Notes under the pieces: model-generated
What the model was told of the DNA's origin: nothing
The model's database searches: none
Seen by the model: the letters and a program-made list of their open reading frames with translations, nothing else
Position numbers and translations under genes: made by a program
NCBI GenBank assembly: GCA_963573305.1
Contig: OY754328.1
Span: 45,251,822 to 45,315,821, forward strand
Origin: Pyrrhosoma nymphula
Lineage: Eukaryota > Arthropoda > Insecta > Odonata > Coenagrionidae
Direction: 5' to 3'
DNA length: 64,000 bases
In this document: positions 1 to 12,138 of the stretch, piece after piece
Layout of the letters: each line of letters starts with the position of its first letter
How positions within the stretch are numbered: the first letter of the stretch is position 1

Positions 1-770
1 ACACGGGAAGTCAGCCCCGATATAAAAACACATTATCCACACATCTAAAATTGAAATTCTGTCTGTTTGAGCGCTTTACACTCCCAAAGCCCTTGACGGA
101 TTGGAAAGAAAATTGGCGCACCTGACCCTTAGGACCTAGAAGGATTAATACTCTGAGTACATTAGAATTAATTTAAATTATTAGGCCACAGGATGTCAAT
201 TCTCGAAGCCTAGAGATAAGTATTGCATGCAAAAATTGCAGATCATCGCTCGGTTTAGTTGAAGTATCGCATGCCACACCGGCATTTGATATTTTTCATT
301 CAATAATTATCAGATACGGACAAGATGTTGACAACTCAACAATACTGAGTGGGCGAACCTATGTGATAACATCGTTATTTTCAATGCGATAATTATCGTG
401 ACGTTCAAGATTTGACCCACAGAGATTCAAAGTGGATCCTTCGAGAGTATCTAAATGTTGATGAACGAGAATTAAGTCCACAGTTATATGGACATACATA
501 AGTAGTACTGAACCATTGACGCAATAATAATGCAATGTAATGCCGCTACATACTTTGAATCCCACATTTCTTAAATCCTATTTCATGACTCATCTTTTCT
601 TTTTCTCGTGGAAATTCAAAGTGTAAGTACCATCTTCTAGTATCCAGTGAAATCTCCGTGTAATTTATTTTTGACTAAAATAATTTTCGTCCTCGTGCTC
701 ATTATCATGCAACTCAGTACGAGTGTCCGAGAGAGAGGAAAAAATGCTCCATCATCGTATTGATGCCTCA
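1..770. other. Intergenic, no gene seen
   Basis: AT-rich sequence with stops in all frames and no recognisable domain, RNA gene or repeat boundary. I see nothing to annotate. Confidence 0.5.
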
Positions 771-844
771 GCAATGCGAGACCGTCTCACGAAAACCACC
801 TTTCATCACCCTCTGTTTGCTAGCCATTGAAGCGGAATGTGTGG

Positions 845-1140
845 ATGAAGGAAATCAACAACGACCGAGTCCTACGAAGAATTGGAGGGAAAAGATGGAT
901 AACGAAAAATATTGAGAAGAAGAACAGACAAACTTGTTGGACACATTTTGCGACACACTATAGCACACACTATTGAATACAATAATGGAAGTGGAAACGG
1001 AGGAAGAAATAACCACGAATAGTGTACAACACACGGAAATTGTGTGGAACGTCAGAGAGATGTCGCGGATCGGAGCGGTTGCCAGGGAGGAGCGTGGAGA
1101 TAGAGAGAGAACTTCAGCGAAGCAATCTTCAGGTTGATGA
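845..1140 (+). mobile_element. Non-LTR retrotransposon 3' ORF remnant
   Basis: A decayed 3' end of a LINE-type ORF2. From the ATG at 845 the translation gives MKEINNDRVLRRIGGKRW and then TCWTHFATH. These match the common arthropod LINE C-terminal pattern (an 'evl.ri...r' segment followed by 'W.GH.LRH'). Near 1109-1135 another frame reads ELQRSNLQVDD, which resembles the end of such ORFs. Stops and frame changes separate the two pieces, so it is a dead copy. Catalytic RT motifs are absent; only the region after the RT is present. Family level (jockey/RTE-like) is not resolved. The pattern match is by eye from knowledge of the family. Confidence 0.55.
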
Positions 1141-2227
1141 CTGACGAGGACATAAAGATTTAGTTATTTCAGAGCTCATCCGCTCAATTTGGTGCTGTCG
1201 AATATACAAATAAAAATAATAGACAGCAGAGAAGGAATTCCCAGCAACAAATGCTTTCTGAGAAGTATTCTTTTTGAGATCTACGTCAATATCTACGATG
1301 CGCTCCGAGAGCGGTCGCGGTTTATCGTTTGTCTCTGTTTGCGTATTCATTTCTCAAATGTGAATCGTTAAACGATTTCAACGGAAATGTAATTATGGAG
1401 CATTTAACTGCTGAGGCTTTTGTATGGTTCCTTTTTGGTTTTGAATTACGCACGTCGGTTGGCTGGCAATGGAAAACATAGTCCTTACAGAGTTCCATAC
1501 AGGTATGCAACATATAAGTTTAGTAGGGATAATATGGCTATTTTCTTGACTATTCCGTCATTAGTTATCGATTCGATCACTTGGTTTGTTCTCTTACTGC
1601 TTGGTCGGTTAATGCATGTAGGTTTATTTCATGCATGCCTACATCTATTTATGCACATTGTAAACAGTCAGTATGAATAGATTATTCGCAATTAAAAAAA
1701 AAATTCTTTACTCGAAAAATAACGTAATTATGGAGAATTTAACTGCTGAGGCTCTTGTCGGAAAGCTTCACCACCGAAACTCCTTCACGCTGAGAGTGAT
1801 TCCATTTAGAATAGTTCGCGAGGGAAATGGGCTCCTCCAAGCAAAAGCCACGAATCTTACAGGCAGGCGTGCGGCAGATGTCAATAGAATAATCGACTGG
1901 ACAGCCACGATGAGTGCACCGACTCTCACGATGCAGGGGACGCTCCCGAAGGTTTCGTCAGAAAAAAAGAGAGAAATGAATTTTGGAGATGCGTTGGACC
2001 ACTCTGAAAGTTGACGGAGGCGTTTTAATATTCAACGTGCCGGGTGGGGGGGGGGAGGAGAGGCCGTGGGGAAAGCAATCCCTCTGGCGCCTCGCGTGAG
2101 GCTGGAGGCGTGGCGAGGCTCTCTCTCCGGGACATGGGGCGGGACGGACCCTGCTTTGCACCAGATCTCGGCCAAATGTCAGACCTCGCGCCGCGCACTT
2201 CAAAACTTTATATCGGGAGCTTCGTTG
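1141..2227. other. Intergenic, with a short GC-rich block
   Basis: No supported gene. The stretch contains the 35-bp direct repeat listed separately and a GC-rich block at about 2038-2160 next to the 3' end of the minus-strand LINE. Open frames here (for example 1673-2014 plus) show no recognisable domain. Confidence 0.45.
1389..1758 (+). repeat. 35-bp direct repeat pair
   Basis: Bases 1389-1423 and 1724-1758 are the same 35-mer with two mismatches (gtaattatggag...gctgaggc). The copies are 335 bp apart. Sequence between them is unrelated by eye, so this is a dispersed or duplicated short repeat and not a tandem array. Function unknown. Confidence 0.7.
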
Positions 2228-3890
2228 ATAGATAGATAAACGTCTTTATTGGGGCGAGATTGAGACTTTAAAAGTCCCTTCTTCCATCTAACCCCCTCGT
2301 CAGTACATGAATACAGTCAATATGACAAACACTGCAATGTATAAATCAGAGAAAAAAAACTAAAAATAATAGAGATTGAGTATTAACGCGACATACTGAA
2401 GTATCAGAAATAAGTGTAGAAAGATATGTACAAATGTGGGAAAACATGAGGATTTTGGCTGGCATCCGTCTCGGAAAAAAACCCACTGCAGGAAAATACC
2501 CACGCATGAAGGAGGATATGAAAAACCTGCGAAAACTTACTGAGAGAAGCTAATGTGACTCATGATAATGAATAATATAAATACACCATAAATATCAACA
2601 TTGAAATTTGTATGTGCATTTCTTGGAACAGAGAGTTTTATATATGTTTGCGGCGTATGTATTACGGTTTGTGTATTACTAGTCACCCTGCTGTGCCTTG
2701 AGAAGTGTCTTATGTAATTTTTTTTGAAATAAGACAGTGATGGTGCATTTCGTAAAGTAATGCTAAGATTATTCCACTCGCGGCAAGTGGTAACAGTAAA
2801 TGATTTATTAAACATGACGGTTCGGTGGTGAGTTATTGCAAGTTTCAGATTCCCTTGTGTGTTTGTTCCATGCACTTTGCTGAGTTTTTGAAAATCGTCT
2901 GTAAGGTACTTCGGCGCTTTTGTGTTAAGGACTTGATAGAGTAGAGATAGCGTATGAAACAGACGCCTGGAACTAGGTTTTAACCAGAAGAGATTATTTA
3001 TGAAACAAGTAGTGTGATCAGATATTTGCAGATTGAATATGAATTTAATGCTGGCGTTGAGTGACCGTTGAAGTTTTACTGAAAGTTCCTGAGATATATC
3101 TTGATAAGCTACATCAGCGTAGTCAAAATGGGGTAATATTAATGTGGGAATTAGATGATGGGAAGCAGGAATGTCGTGTCTCAGTCTGAGGAGAGGGAAT
3201 AATGACTTATTAACTGCTTTGCATATCTTAGTTACGTGAGATGACCAGGACAAACATTAATCCATAATTACTCCTAGGTTTTTAACTGATTCACAGTAAG
3301 GTATTGAGTCATTAGCTATACGCAATGGGGGTAACTGATTATTTTAATTGATTTCAAAATTCTCGGATATCCAATTATGATTGCATGCGACTTGCTGGGA
3401 TTTATGTTTAAAAAATTAGTTTTACTCCAACCGTTGATGTGTTCTAGGTCATTATTTATGAGTCTCAAGTTATTACATAAGTTGTCAACATTTGAGTGTA
3501 GATATATTTGGAGATCATCCGCGTATAGATGATGCTAGCAATTTCTGAGCACTAATGGGCAGTCATTAATGTAAAGAGAAAATAACAAAGGTCCTAGAAT
3601 AGAGCCTTGAGGGGCACTTCTTGTTCTTTCGACCCACGAAGAGCATGAGACGTCAGTAACCATTTTTTGTTGCCAACCAGATAGGTATGAAGTAATCCAG
3701 TGAATCGCTGAGGGAGAGAAACCCATGAAACTCATTTTTGCTGCAAGAATATTTCTGTCTAATGAATTGAAAGCTTTACTGAAATCAAGAAGAACAAGTA
3801 CTGATACCTACTTTCTGTCCATTGATCTTCTTAGATCATCAGTTATTTTAACTAACATCAGTTTTTAACATCAGTTGATGAGTACGAGAA
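2228..3890 (-). mobile_element. 5'-truncated non-LTR retrotransposon (LINE), pseudogene
   Basis: Minus-strand reverse transcriptase remnant. In order along the minus strand: motif A LVLLDFSKAFNSLDRNIL (about 3740-3800, preceded by an in-frame TAG), a PQGSILGPLLFSLYIND block (3535-3640), the catalytic YADD box in LYADDLQIYLHS (about 3495-3528), and a long C-terminal domain (2537-3253). Frameshifts or stops lie between the motif blocks. The 3' end on the minus strand has AATAAAG-like sequence and a gatagata microsatellite at 2228-2237, typical of LINE tails. The motif order and SILGPLL/YADD pattern fit the jockey/CR1-type RT group; exact clade is uncertain. It lacks any N-terminal endonuclease, so it is 5'-truncated and dead. 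Confidence 0.85.
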
Positions 3891-5204
3891 AACGAGGGAG
3901 TTCGAAAATCCTATCCTCTACCGTTGCAACCTTCTCAGTGAATGCATCGAGCATGGATATTGCCAAGTTTTTAATTACGCTGTAGTCAACAGATTTCTTT
4001 TAATGCATGCAGTTAGAATGAATTCGAGGGATATTTGCAAAATTCTTTAGACGTAACTAACCAGTATCTACAGAATGCCAGCTATCGGCAGAATACTGGA
4101 CGACCCACTCTCGTTACTCCATTCATAGTATTTCGTATTCCATTAATTGTCGATGTATTCCGATCTAAGATAGCTTCAATAAAATAGAATCATAAAAACC
4201 AAAGTATTTACTTGGATTTTCCTTTCCCCATTCCCCTTTTCCCCCCGAATATAATGCGCTTAAGGTTAAGCATGTTCAATCGATGGTAGTTCGTAAGCTT
4301 ATCGTTTTCAAACGAACGACCCCTCATAAGCCAGTTTATATACTTACCCCCCCTCGATGCAATCAGTAATGTCCAGCCACGGCAATGTGTAAAGTACTGA
4401 TTCGCCATCGGAATGGCCGAGGCCTTCGAGTAGCACTTGGGTCGACTGGAGTGAACGTGCAAAGTGCCTTCTCGGATTATAGGAACGCCAATTGATGCAT
4501 TCGACCATCGTCGCGAGTCACGAGGCGAGGCAAGTGAATAAATAAGAAAATGGAAGAAAAGAGAGAACGCTGATGGCGGCGGTAGCGAGACTCTTATCGA
4601 ACGAGGAGCGAAATGAAGCCATTTCCAAAAATATTAGAAGCGAATAGTTTTTCCCATTCGCCATCACTGGAGTATAAAACAGTACTACTGGGCTAAATAA
4701 TAAATATCACCCATTAGTATTCGAAATGCAGTCAGTAAATTCCGGAAACACTTCTCACTCCCGCCAAATGACTTCCGCGTACTCATTATCTAGTCCCGAG
4801 TCTCCTATTCCCCACCGGCCACACGCCCCACACCCTGATTAAGGGTAGAGTAAGGGATTTCCTTGAGGGTACACGCGAGAAAAGTTAAATTATCGGGGAC
4901 TACCTAAAGGCTGAAATAGCAGTAAGAATATCGATAAACATTATTAGGCATCCCTCAATCCTAAGATGCGTTGACTCCATTTGATATACCTTTTTGTCCC
5001 CTGCCCATCACTCTTTCACATCCTCGCAGCACTGGTCATCTTGTTAGAGCTTTTAGTCCCACTCGCCCCTCGCTCCCCGCGCTGATGACCGACTCGGAGG
5101 TGGTGGTCTTTCTCCGGCACTGTGGTGGGGGGGAGGGGGTGTCGAGAGGGGGGTGGGGCCGACACCCCCCTACGGATCCACTTGCACCCCGGGAGAAGAT
5201 GGAT
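3891..5204. other. Intergenic, no gene seen
   Basis: No domain-bearing ORF. Homopolymer G/C runs near 5100-5170 create spurious open frames. Nothing else supported. Confidence 0.5.
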
Positions 5205-5352
5205 CCGCAGCTGAAGGATTCTTTACGATTTTATAAAAAAAGTATTAGTATAACTAATAGATTTGTTAAAAATAATTGAGAAAAACACGAAGTACACAGC
5301 ATTACATTTCTGACGAGATCTGCACGTCAGAAGTTGCTTATTCGAAAAAACG

Positions 5353-5819
5353 GGGGGGGGGATTTGAAAACAGGGGAGGAGGTTGAGTAGCATAAGTAAC
5401 GGACAAGGCTGTTAACGGACAAGGGGTGGCCTTGGGATTGCTTCCATAATAAAACAACAAAGTAAGGGGGGGGAGGGATGAAGAAATAGACTCCCAGAAA
5501 GGTTTAAAAACATGAGGAAATTAAGGTTGAGAGTTGTGGAGGGATGGTAGTGTGATGTAAAGGAAAGGTGACTGGGAGGGGAACATATGGTCATTACAAA
5601 GTTTAGTGGGGCAATTCACAATTTCAAACTGTTCTTGTCCGTTACTTATGCTACCCAACCTCCTCCCCTGTTTTCAAATCCCCCCCCTCCACCCACGGAT
5701 ACTATATAAGGTAAGCCACCCAACTGTTTGTACCTGATGATGGCATGATATGCTGAAACCCGGGTCGTTTTGTTTCCAATAAAGTGTGGAATAACAACCA
5801 AGTGTTTATTATTATTAAA
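5353..5819 (+). mobile_element. Foldback insertion with Penelope-like tail
   Basis: About 467 bp present in the left arm of the 5205-7205 inverted repeat and absent from the right arm, which gives the pre-insertion site (cgg next to tatttctag). It contains an internal inverted repeat of about 54 bp (5352-5406 against 5634-5687, ending in acggacaag/cttgtccgt) around a 227-bp loop. The tail at 5728-5819 has CCTGATGATGGC...GAAACCCGGGTC and an AATAAAG signal, and it ends in a TTATTATTATTAAAA run. The tail resembles ends of Penelope-like elements. No ORF; non-autonomous. Confidence 0.75.
5734..5766 (+). ncRNA. Hammerhead-ribozyme-like core
   Basis: The sequence has the conserved hammerhead order: CUGAUGA (5734-5740), a small stem II (GGCA at 5742-5745 pairing with UGCU at 5751-5754 around UGAUA), GAAA (5755-5758), a minimal CCC/GGG stem III with no real loop, and a GUC cleavage triplet (5764-5766). 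Very short stem III is known for hammerheads in Penelope-like elements, which probably act as dimers. Stem I is weak (two clear pairs), so activity is uncertain. Confidence 0.5.
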
Positions 5820-7205
5820 ATATTTCTAGAACGTACAGCATCACCATATTCCGTGGAAACCGGCTTCTATTTTCTGGAAAACATCTCGGAAAGTTTTTCA
5901 ATGACACGGATCGTTTTTTTTATGTGATTATAAAAACGATTTCTACAATGAGACCAAATCCATTGAATATTATTCGTCTCATTCTCCGATTCTTTATTTA
6001 GGACTTCCGTTCTTCGAGAACCGTCTTCGATTCCGAGGCAGCGTGGCCCCTAATGGGGGATCAACCCTCAACTCACCTTTCATATTCTGGCCAGCTACAA
6101 AAATAAACTTTCCTTATCTTTGACACGAACCGCAAGATCATATCTTCCCACACTATTTCATTCGCCAATTAATCTTGGAATTACACGGTGTGAAGTTTGG
6201 AAAGCGTACATAGATGGGGGAAATTTTAGTTTTCTAAATTAAATCTTAATGCCATTTTTACGATTAACTGTTCATGAGAAGCGAGAAGTCTCCCTTTGGG
6301 ATTTACCTAATTGGTCGTGAAATTGAAGAACACTTGTCCATTTTTTGTTTTGAGCTATAAGCAAATCACAACAATTACGAAAATGCTTTCATGGAAATGC
6401 CGCTACAGTCGGTTCCTTTGTCTAGAAAAAGTGTTCATTAACAACATATATTCGGCGAATCATCTGCGCATTGTGTTCATTAATTTTTTTTTGTAACAGC
6501 TGAAACATGTTATCCGTGAAAGCAGTACTTTTGAAACATTTTGAACGAAAAGGTGAAATTGATGTGTTTATTTCGATTCGGACGGCCACAGTGAGATCTG
6601 CAGCTTGAGGTGCTGCCGCCCGCACCCGCCGCGAGGCCACACCGCGGCACCCACACCGCCGCCGCGGGTGTTGCCCGCCGGTGGCTGCGAGGAGCAGCGA
6701 GGGTCGAATTCGCGCTGCATTGTGGGACACGCTCCTCGACTTCGACACGCGCGCAACAAAAGCTCATTGGCCCGCACATCTCTACCTTCGTATCGACCGA
6801 AGAATGAAAGTCGTTTCGATTCATGAACACGCTGCCTCGGAATCGAAGACGGTTCTCGAAGAACGGAAGTCGTAAATAAATAATCGGAGAATGAGACGAA
6901 TAATATTCAATGGATTTGGTCTCATTGTAGAACTCGTTTTTCTTATCACATTAGAAAACCATCCGTGTCATTAAAAAACTTTCCGAGATGTTTTCCAGAA
7001 AATAGAAGCAGGTTTCCACGGAATATGGTGATGCTGTACGTTCTAGAAATATACCGTTTTTTTTCAAATGAGCAACTTCTTACGTGCAGATCTCGTCAGA
7101 ACTGTAATGCTGTGTACTTCGTGTTTTTCTCAATTATTTTTAACAAATATATTAGTTATACTAATACCTTTTTTTATAAAATCGTGAAGAATCCTTCAGT
7201 TGCGG

Positions 7206-10200
7206 TAGCGTTTGCAGTGTTCGGCGTAAAACAAATTAGCCATGTTAGAGTCTCAAATATGTAAGCACATGTCGTTAATTACTGAGAATTTAAATCGTAA
7301 AAACCTAAGCTCTTGCGTAATTAGTATTGCTATATTGACTTCATGCTTTTTGCAATTGCTTCAAGATCAAAATAAAATCCCACCATTAAGACTGGAGAAG
7401 TATCTCCCCTCGAACGCCGTGCACACAAAGTCCCTTCTCTCATGTTTTAGAGGAGTCCTTGCCCAGTCTCATATCTCACATCCTACATGTCTCACATTAT
7501 CGGTCCTCTACATTTCAGAAATAATTTACCGTTGCTACCTCTCAAACTTGGAACTACCGACCTAAATCAATCAAATATTCTTCATCACTGCCCCAATTCG
7601 AAAAGAAATTATATTTTTACCTAACTTGCCCCCCATAAGCCGTATTTACTCATTTCAATGCTTTATAATCATGTATGGGCTGTACTATTGTTGTATATTT
7701 TCAATTGTTATTATTACAAAATTATTAGGTATATCAAAATATTTAATCCTGTTAATATTTAATTCATTGTGTAAACTTGTTTCGTATTCCAAATTTTATA
7801 TTGTGTCATTTTTTTGATGTTTATTCCATTCATATGGCATGTTGGTGTTTTTGTTCACGTAATTGTAAAACTTTTTTTAAATTGGTGCTTTTCGCACTAA
7901 ATTTAACTGTATTTTGAGCTCAAATGTGATTCATGCAAACATTTCATATCGAATGTAAATCTATGAACAGTAAAAATTATATTATTATCTGTTACAGTAT
8001 CCGTGTCCCCGGCAAGCCTCGGGTTTCATTGCAGTCATAATGGCCGGAGACTCGAGAGGGGTTGGGAAAATTATATTATTGTTATTATTTTAATCACCAT
8101 CTCCACCATAATTAACCCCCATCTAACACCCTTTCCTGGTAGGTCAACCCTGGCATTACGCTCTCAACATTTGCTGTAAGCGTTTAGCCATGGGGGGTTA
8201 TAAATTGAGCCAAACTTGAGAGAAAAGAAATGAAGTGGTGATAATTTAAAGAAAGATGACGTGGCACTCAGGCAGCCACAAGGACTAAGACTACTAGTCG
8301 TCGTAGGACTAGTAGTCGTTATTACACTCTGCAGAGGAGAAACAATGTGAGGAATACGGAATACAGATTAATCGTTAGATAACATAAATAAGTAATGGGA
8401 TTCACGATAGTTCTTATGGCGAGAATAATTATAAAAGTGGAAGAACGTAAACTAAAGCAGGTAACGTAATGTAGTTACTTCGGCAAAATGCAAGAGAAAA
8501 TTAGGCATAGCAGTAAAAAGAATAGTGATATAGAAGGAGGCGTTTGCTAATATATAAGAGAGCTGATGGGCTAGTGAAAGGTTCTTTGGATTTAGCAAGC
8601 AATGAATTACAATTATGATCCCACACCTCAATAATGGTGTTGTTACGGGAAAAATAAGTTTTCCATCGCATCATTATTTGTTTTCGAATCAATAATATAA
8701 TTAATTCATGAACCATGTAAGTATGGAATAAGAGGGCGCGTGCTTTGTAATGCTGGAGTGGAGTTCGGGGGAGCAGCCGACTGTTGTGACGTCGAACACG
8801 GCTCTGGCATGGTGGAGTCCCGTTACCCCATGTAATAACAGAGCACTCGAGGCGGAGAAGCATTTAAAAATGCCACTTCTCTTTCAGAAGCACTTTTAAT
8901 GCCAATTGCAAAAGAGAAAACAAAGTCGGTTTGTCGTTCCCCCCGCTCGAGTGAGCGAGGCTTGCGTACGAAGATGGAAGATTTTCCATCTCCTGAGAGC
9001 TGCCAAATCATTGCCAGGGATGCAAATCATTTCAGCCAGTAATATATACCTATATATATTACTCTTGAACGACGCACGCTTTCCGGTCAAAAGATCGGCT
9101 GACTTTCCTGATCTCTGACGTCGCGTGGGCCGCTGTGGCGAGACAACATCACGGGCATCCTAGTTACGATCAAAGATCCGCTTGCCAATCCATGATTTTC
9201 TATCACTTTACAAAAAAGTTCTAAATTCTTATAAAACGCTCCATTCAAAGATCACTCAGTAAAATTCTCCCGCGTTAACATGTATATGTAATTAACGCAA
9301 ATATCTCCTTCAATTATCTTCCACTAGCATTCACTTGAGGAATACGTTGGTTATTTGTTCATTTATACAATATCAAGATGCTTATAGCATCAAGGATATC
9401 CAAAATAAAAATATCTATCAAGAATCTCGGAGTTTTTATAATTATATAAATGATATTTCATGTGTTAGTAAATATATAAATTGCACATTCGACGTTAATA
9501 ACTATCGTTGCTACAGTTATAATCTTTGAAAGGACGGTAAAAACACTCAAATAAATATAAACTTAAATATCCTATGCACTACTGCATAAAAATAGGCCAG
9601 AGAAAATAAAAATGTGGTCATTCAATTTCTCACCCACAGTTCTCTCCTAGTCTCTCCCTAGGAAGTGAATTGTTTCATATTTAAATTACGTTAAATAAAA
9701 TGTTCTACCTTCCACGTTTATTCTCATGCTATTCCAGTTAGGGACCGAAAACCTTTTCTGGACTTGAACTCGTCCACCTTACTGGAATTCTTAAGTGAAT
9801 GTAGAACAAAACCGTCCCGTTCACAAAATTTCCATCTCGTAGGCCAACTGGAAGAGGCCAAACATACTCATCGGTACATAAATATGTCGCATTGAACAGC
9901 GAGTGAGTAAGAGTGGCTTCAGCCAGAAGTAGCTTTGTATATGTTCAGTGCTAGGAAAGGGCTGAAGGGCAGATTCTAAAACGAGGCGCGATTCGGAAAC
10001 ATCTTGTGACACTTGCAAAATATATGGGGAGCAAGATTATAGGAAAACTACGCTAGTAATTAATTTCCACTTGAGTCATTCAGGAAGGCGATCATATGAA
10101 AACTTGTAGCTGGCTTAACTATTCATTTGCACAAATGTACCACCCAACTTGTGAGGCACTTTTCCAGAGATAATGAAAAACACAGCAAGTGCGCAGTTTT

Positions 10201-12138
10201 GCATTTATTCCTAAGCTATTTTGGAGCCAAAACAGAAACTATTTAATCCACGGGTTGACAACATTAATACGCAGTTTTCAATTCCAAAACTCCGTTCATA
10301 AGACTGCCGGCTGCACGCTGTGTATGAATCAATTGAAGGAACCCTTTCTCTGGATTCGCAGGAAAGCGAACAATATCACTGACGGCGTTATTCGCCCATA
10401 AATGTTTTGGCCGCATTTTCTGGGGCGACCACTATTTATCTAAAGACCTTTACTCATACAGCATTGTAATGTTTTAAAACAACTTTTGTGACAGGGGGAC
10501 CACGTTATTTACAAAATATGATATGTGAGAGGACGATATACCTATACCGATTAAATCCTCGTTCTAATAGCGCTCAATAAATGAAATGTCCGTAATGTTT
10601 TTTCTAGCCGCTTAATGTTTACATTGCTCATCTGACGTAATGCTTTCTAGTACATGCAGCAATAGTAAATGCACTGTTCCGCTCCACTGAATCTTTTTCT
10701 TGAGGAAATTACGGAGAACAAACACAGACTAAATTTAGTTTCGTTTACAATAGGATTGGACACAAATACATTTTTAATCAATGTAGGTTATTACACAGAT
10801 GATTTAAGACATTTAATTCATCGTGGTATGGAGGAAAGACGTTTGATCCTCCAATATCACCATGATACGAAAAGATAGATCAAGAGTTATTTGCGCAAAG
10901 ATAATGTGCCAAAAATGAGACACAAATTCCCAATCGCAGGCATCTTCTCTGTACCAAAGGTAAGATTGCCCAGTGCCCAAAGGAGAATTCACCCGGTGTC
11001 GAAATAAAAAACAGAATGTTAAATGAGTGAGGTGACCTATATCACATGTGAGATGAGTCACGGGGTGGCTATCACGCGCGGCTCAACTATTTACGACCGA
11101 AGCTAAGCAAAGCACGTCCCTCCAACTAAAGCGTTATATGCTTGCTTCGACGTCGCGGTCTAACGGGAGTGCTTCGATCCCATACGTTTCGTCACCGCCG
11201 AGAGTGACAATGGCAAGGAATGGAGCTGGGCGCTCACATGGGGTCTGGAGCGGGCGGCACGCGGATTTTCCAACTCGTCACACTCCCCGGCATTCATAGA
11301 TTCGAGATCCTTGCGGCGAGAGCACCCTTTGAAAATCCCTCTTCGTGGTCAAATTCCGTTCATGAGCGCCTCGGTGACGGACATCGATATGAGACTCTGT
11401 CCGAGCAATTGACTTTTCCAATCGGAATGCATGGAAAGTGGATTTTTATTTCTGAGCTTGGAAACCGGGGAGATATTTCATGAGGACACTTCTACGTTAA
11501 CTTCACTCCTCACGTCGAAACATTGACAAGACATTTTTTATAGAGGCTACAAGCATGCCGGAATATGAATGCACAAAAGCCTGAAATGCTAATGATAACC
11601 GGCTGACATGACATCAACGTGGGATTTCGCAATTAAGTCCAGCAAATGGAAACTCAGATTGAACTTGCAATTCGGGTACTTTTCCAGAAGAGGTCTCGAT
11701 TATTGTCGCCTGGGTGAGAAAAAAATTTTCGCACCGTCACGTCACTTTGCCATGAACAATGAATTGCACTTTATACATTCATTATGCGGTTGTATATATA
11801 CTTGTGTAAATAAAGTCCTTGTGTTTTCTCGAAAAACTTCAGCTTAATGCTGTCAACAGAAATTTCGGCGTTATATAAACATTATATCCAAAAAAACATT
11901 CACGCGCAGTTTAATACAGTCCACACAGCATTCGTCATCACCGTCCCCACGTGGGGTTGGATGAGCCCTATTTCGCCCCTTCCGTGGGCCTCCGTGAATA
12001 CACACTGTATGGGGGGGGAGGCTTTGGAGAGGCGTTCGACGCGAGAGGGAATAAACAAACAAAGCGGGGCGAAATTGCACGCGAGGAAAGAGAGAGCAAC
12101 AAATGACGGTCGCTGTTGCGTTTGTCGAATGCGCTTAC
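7206..12138. other. Long noncoding stretch, probably intron or intergenic
   Basis: About 4.9 kb with no recognised gene. It lies downstream of the splice donor of the minus-strand exon at 12139-12985, so at least part is likely that gene's first intron; I find no following exon. A small palindrome sits at 8290-8317 (actactagtc/gactagtagt arms). The short open frames (7242-7565, 8501-8863, 10669-10878, 11220-11483) have no recognisable domain. Confidence 0.5.

Larger units (their letters stand above)
5205..7205. repeat. Large inverted repeat with nested insertion
   Basis: The left arm (5205-5352 plus 5820-6045, 374 bp without the insertion) and the right arm (6828-7205, 378 bp) are reverse complements at roughly 90-95 % identity by eye. 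The arms start with ccgcagctgaagg on the left and end with ccttcagttgcgg on the right. The inner ends meet at gaggcagcgtg (about 6036-6045 and 6828-6837). The left arm is interrupted by a separate element at 5353-5819; the right arm shows the uninterrupted sequence. The 782-bp loop (6046-6827) is AT-rich at first, then strongly CpG-rich at about 6560-6800. No transposase is visible. It could be a foldback element, a DNA transposon with long TIRs, or an inverted duplication. Confidence 0.9.
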
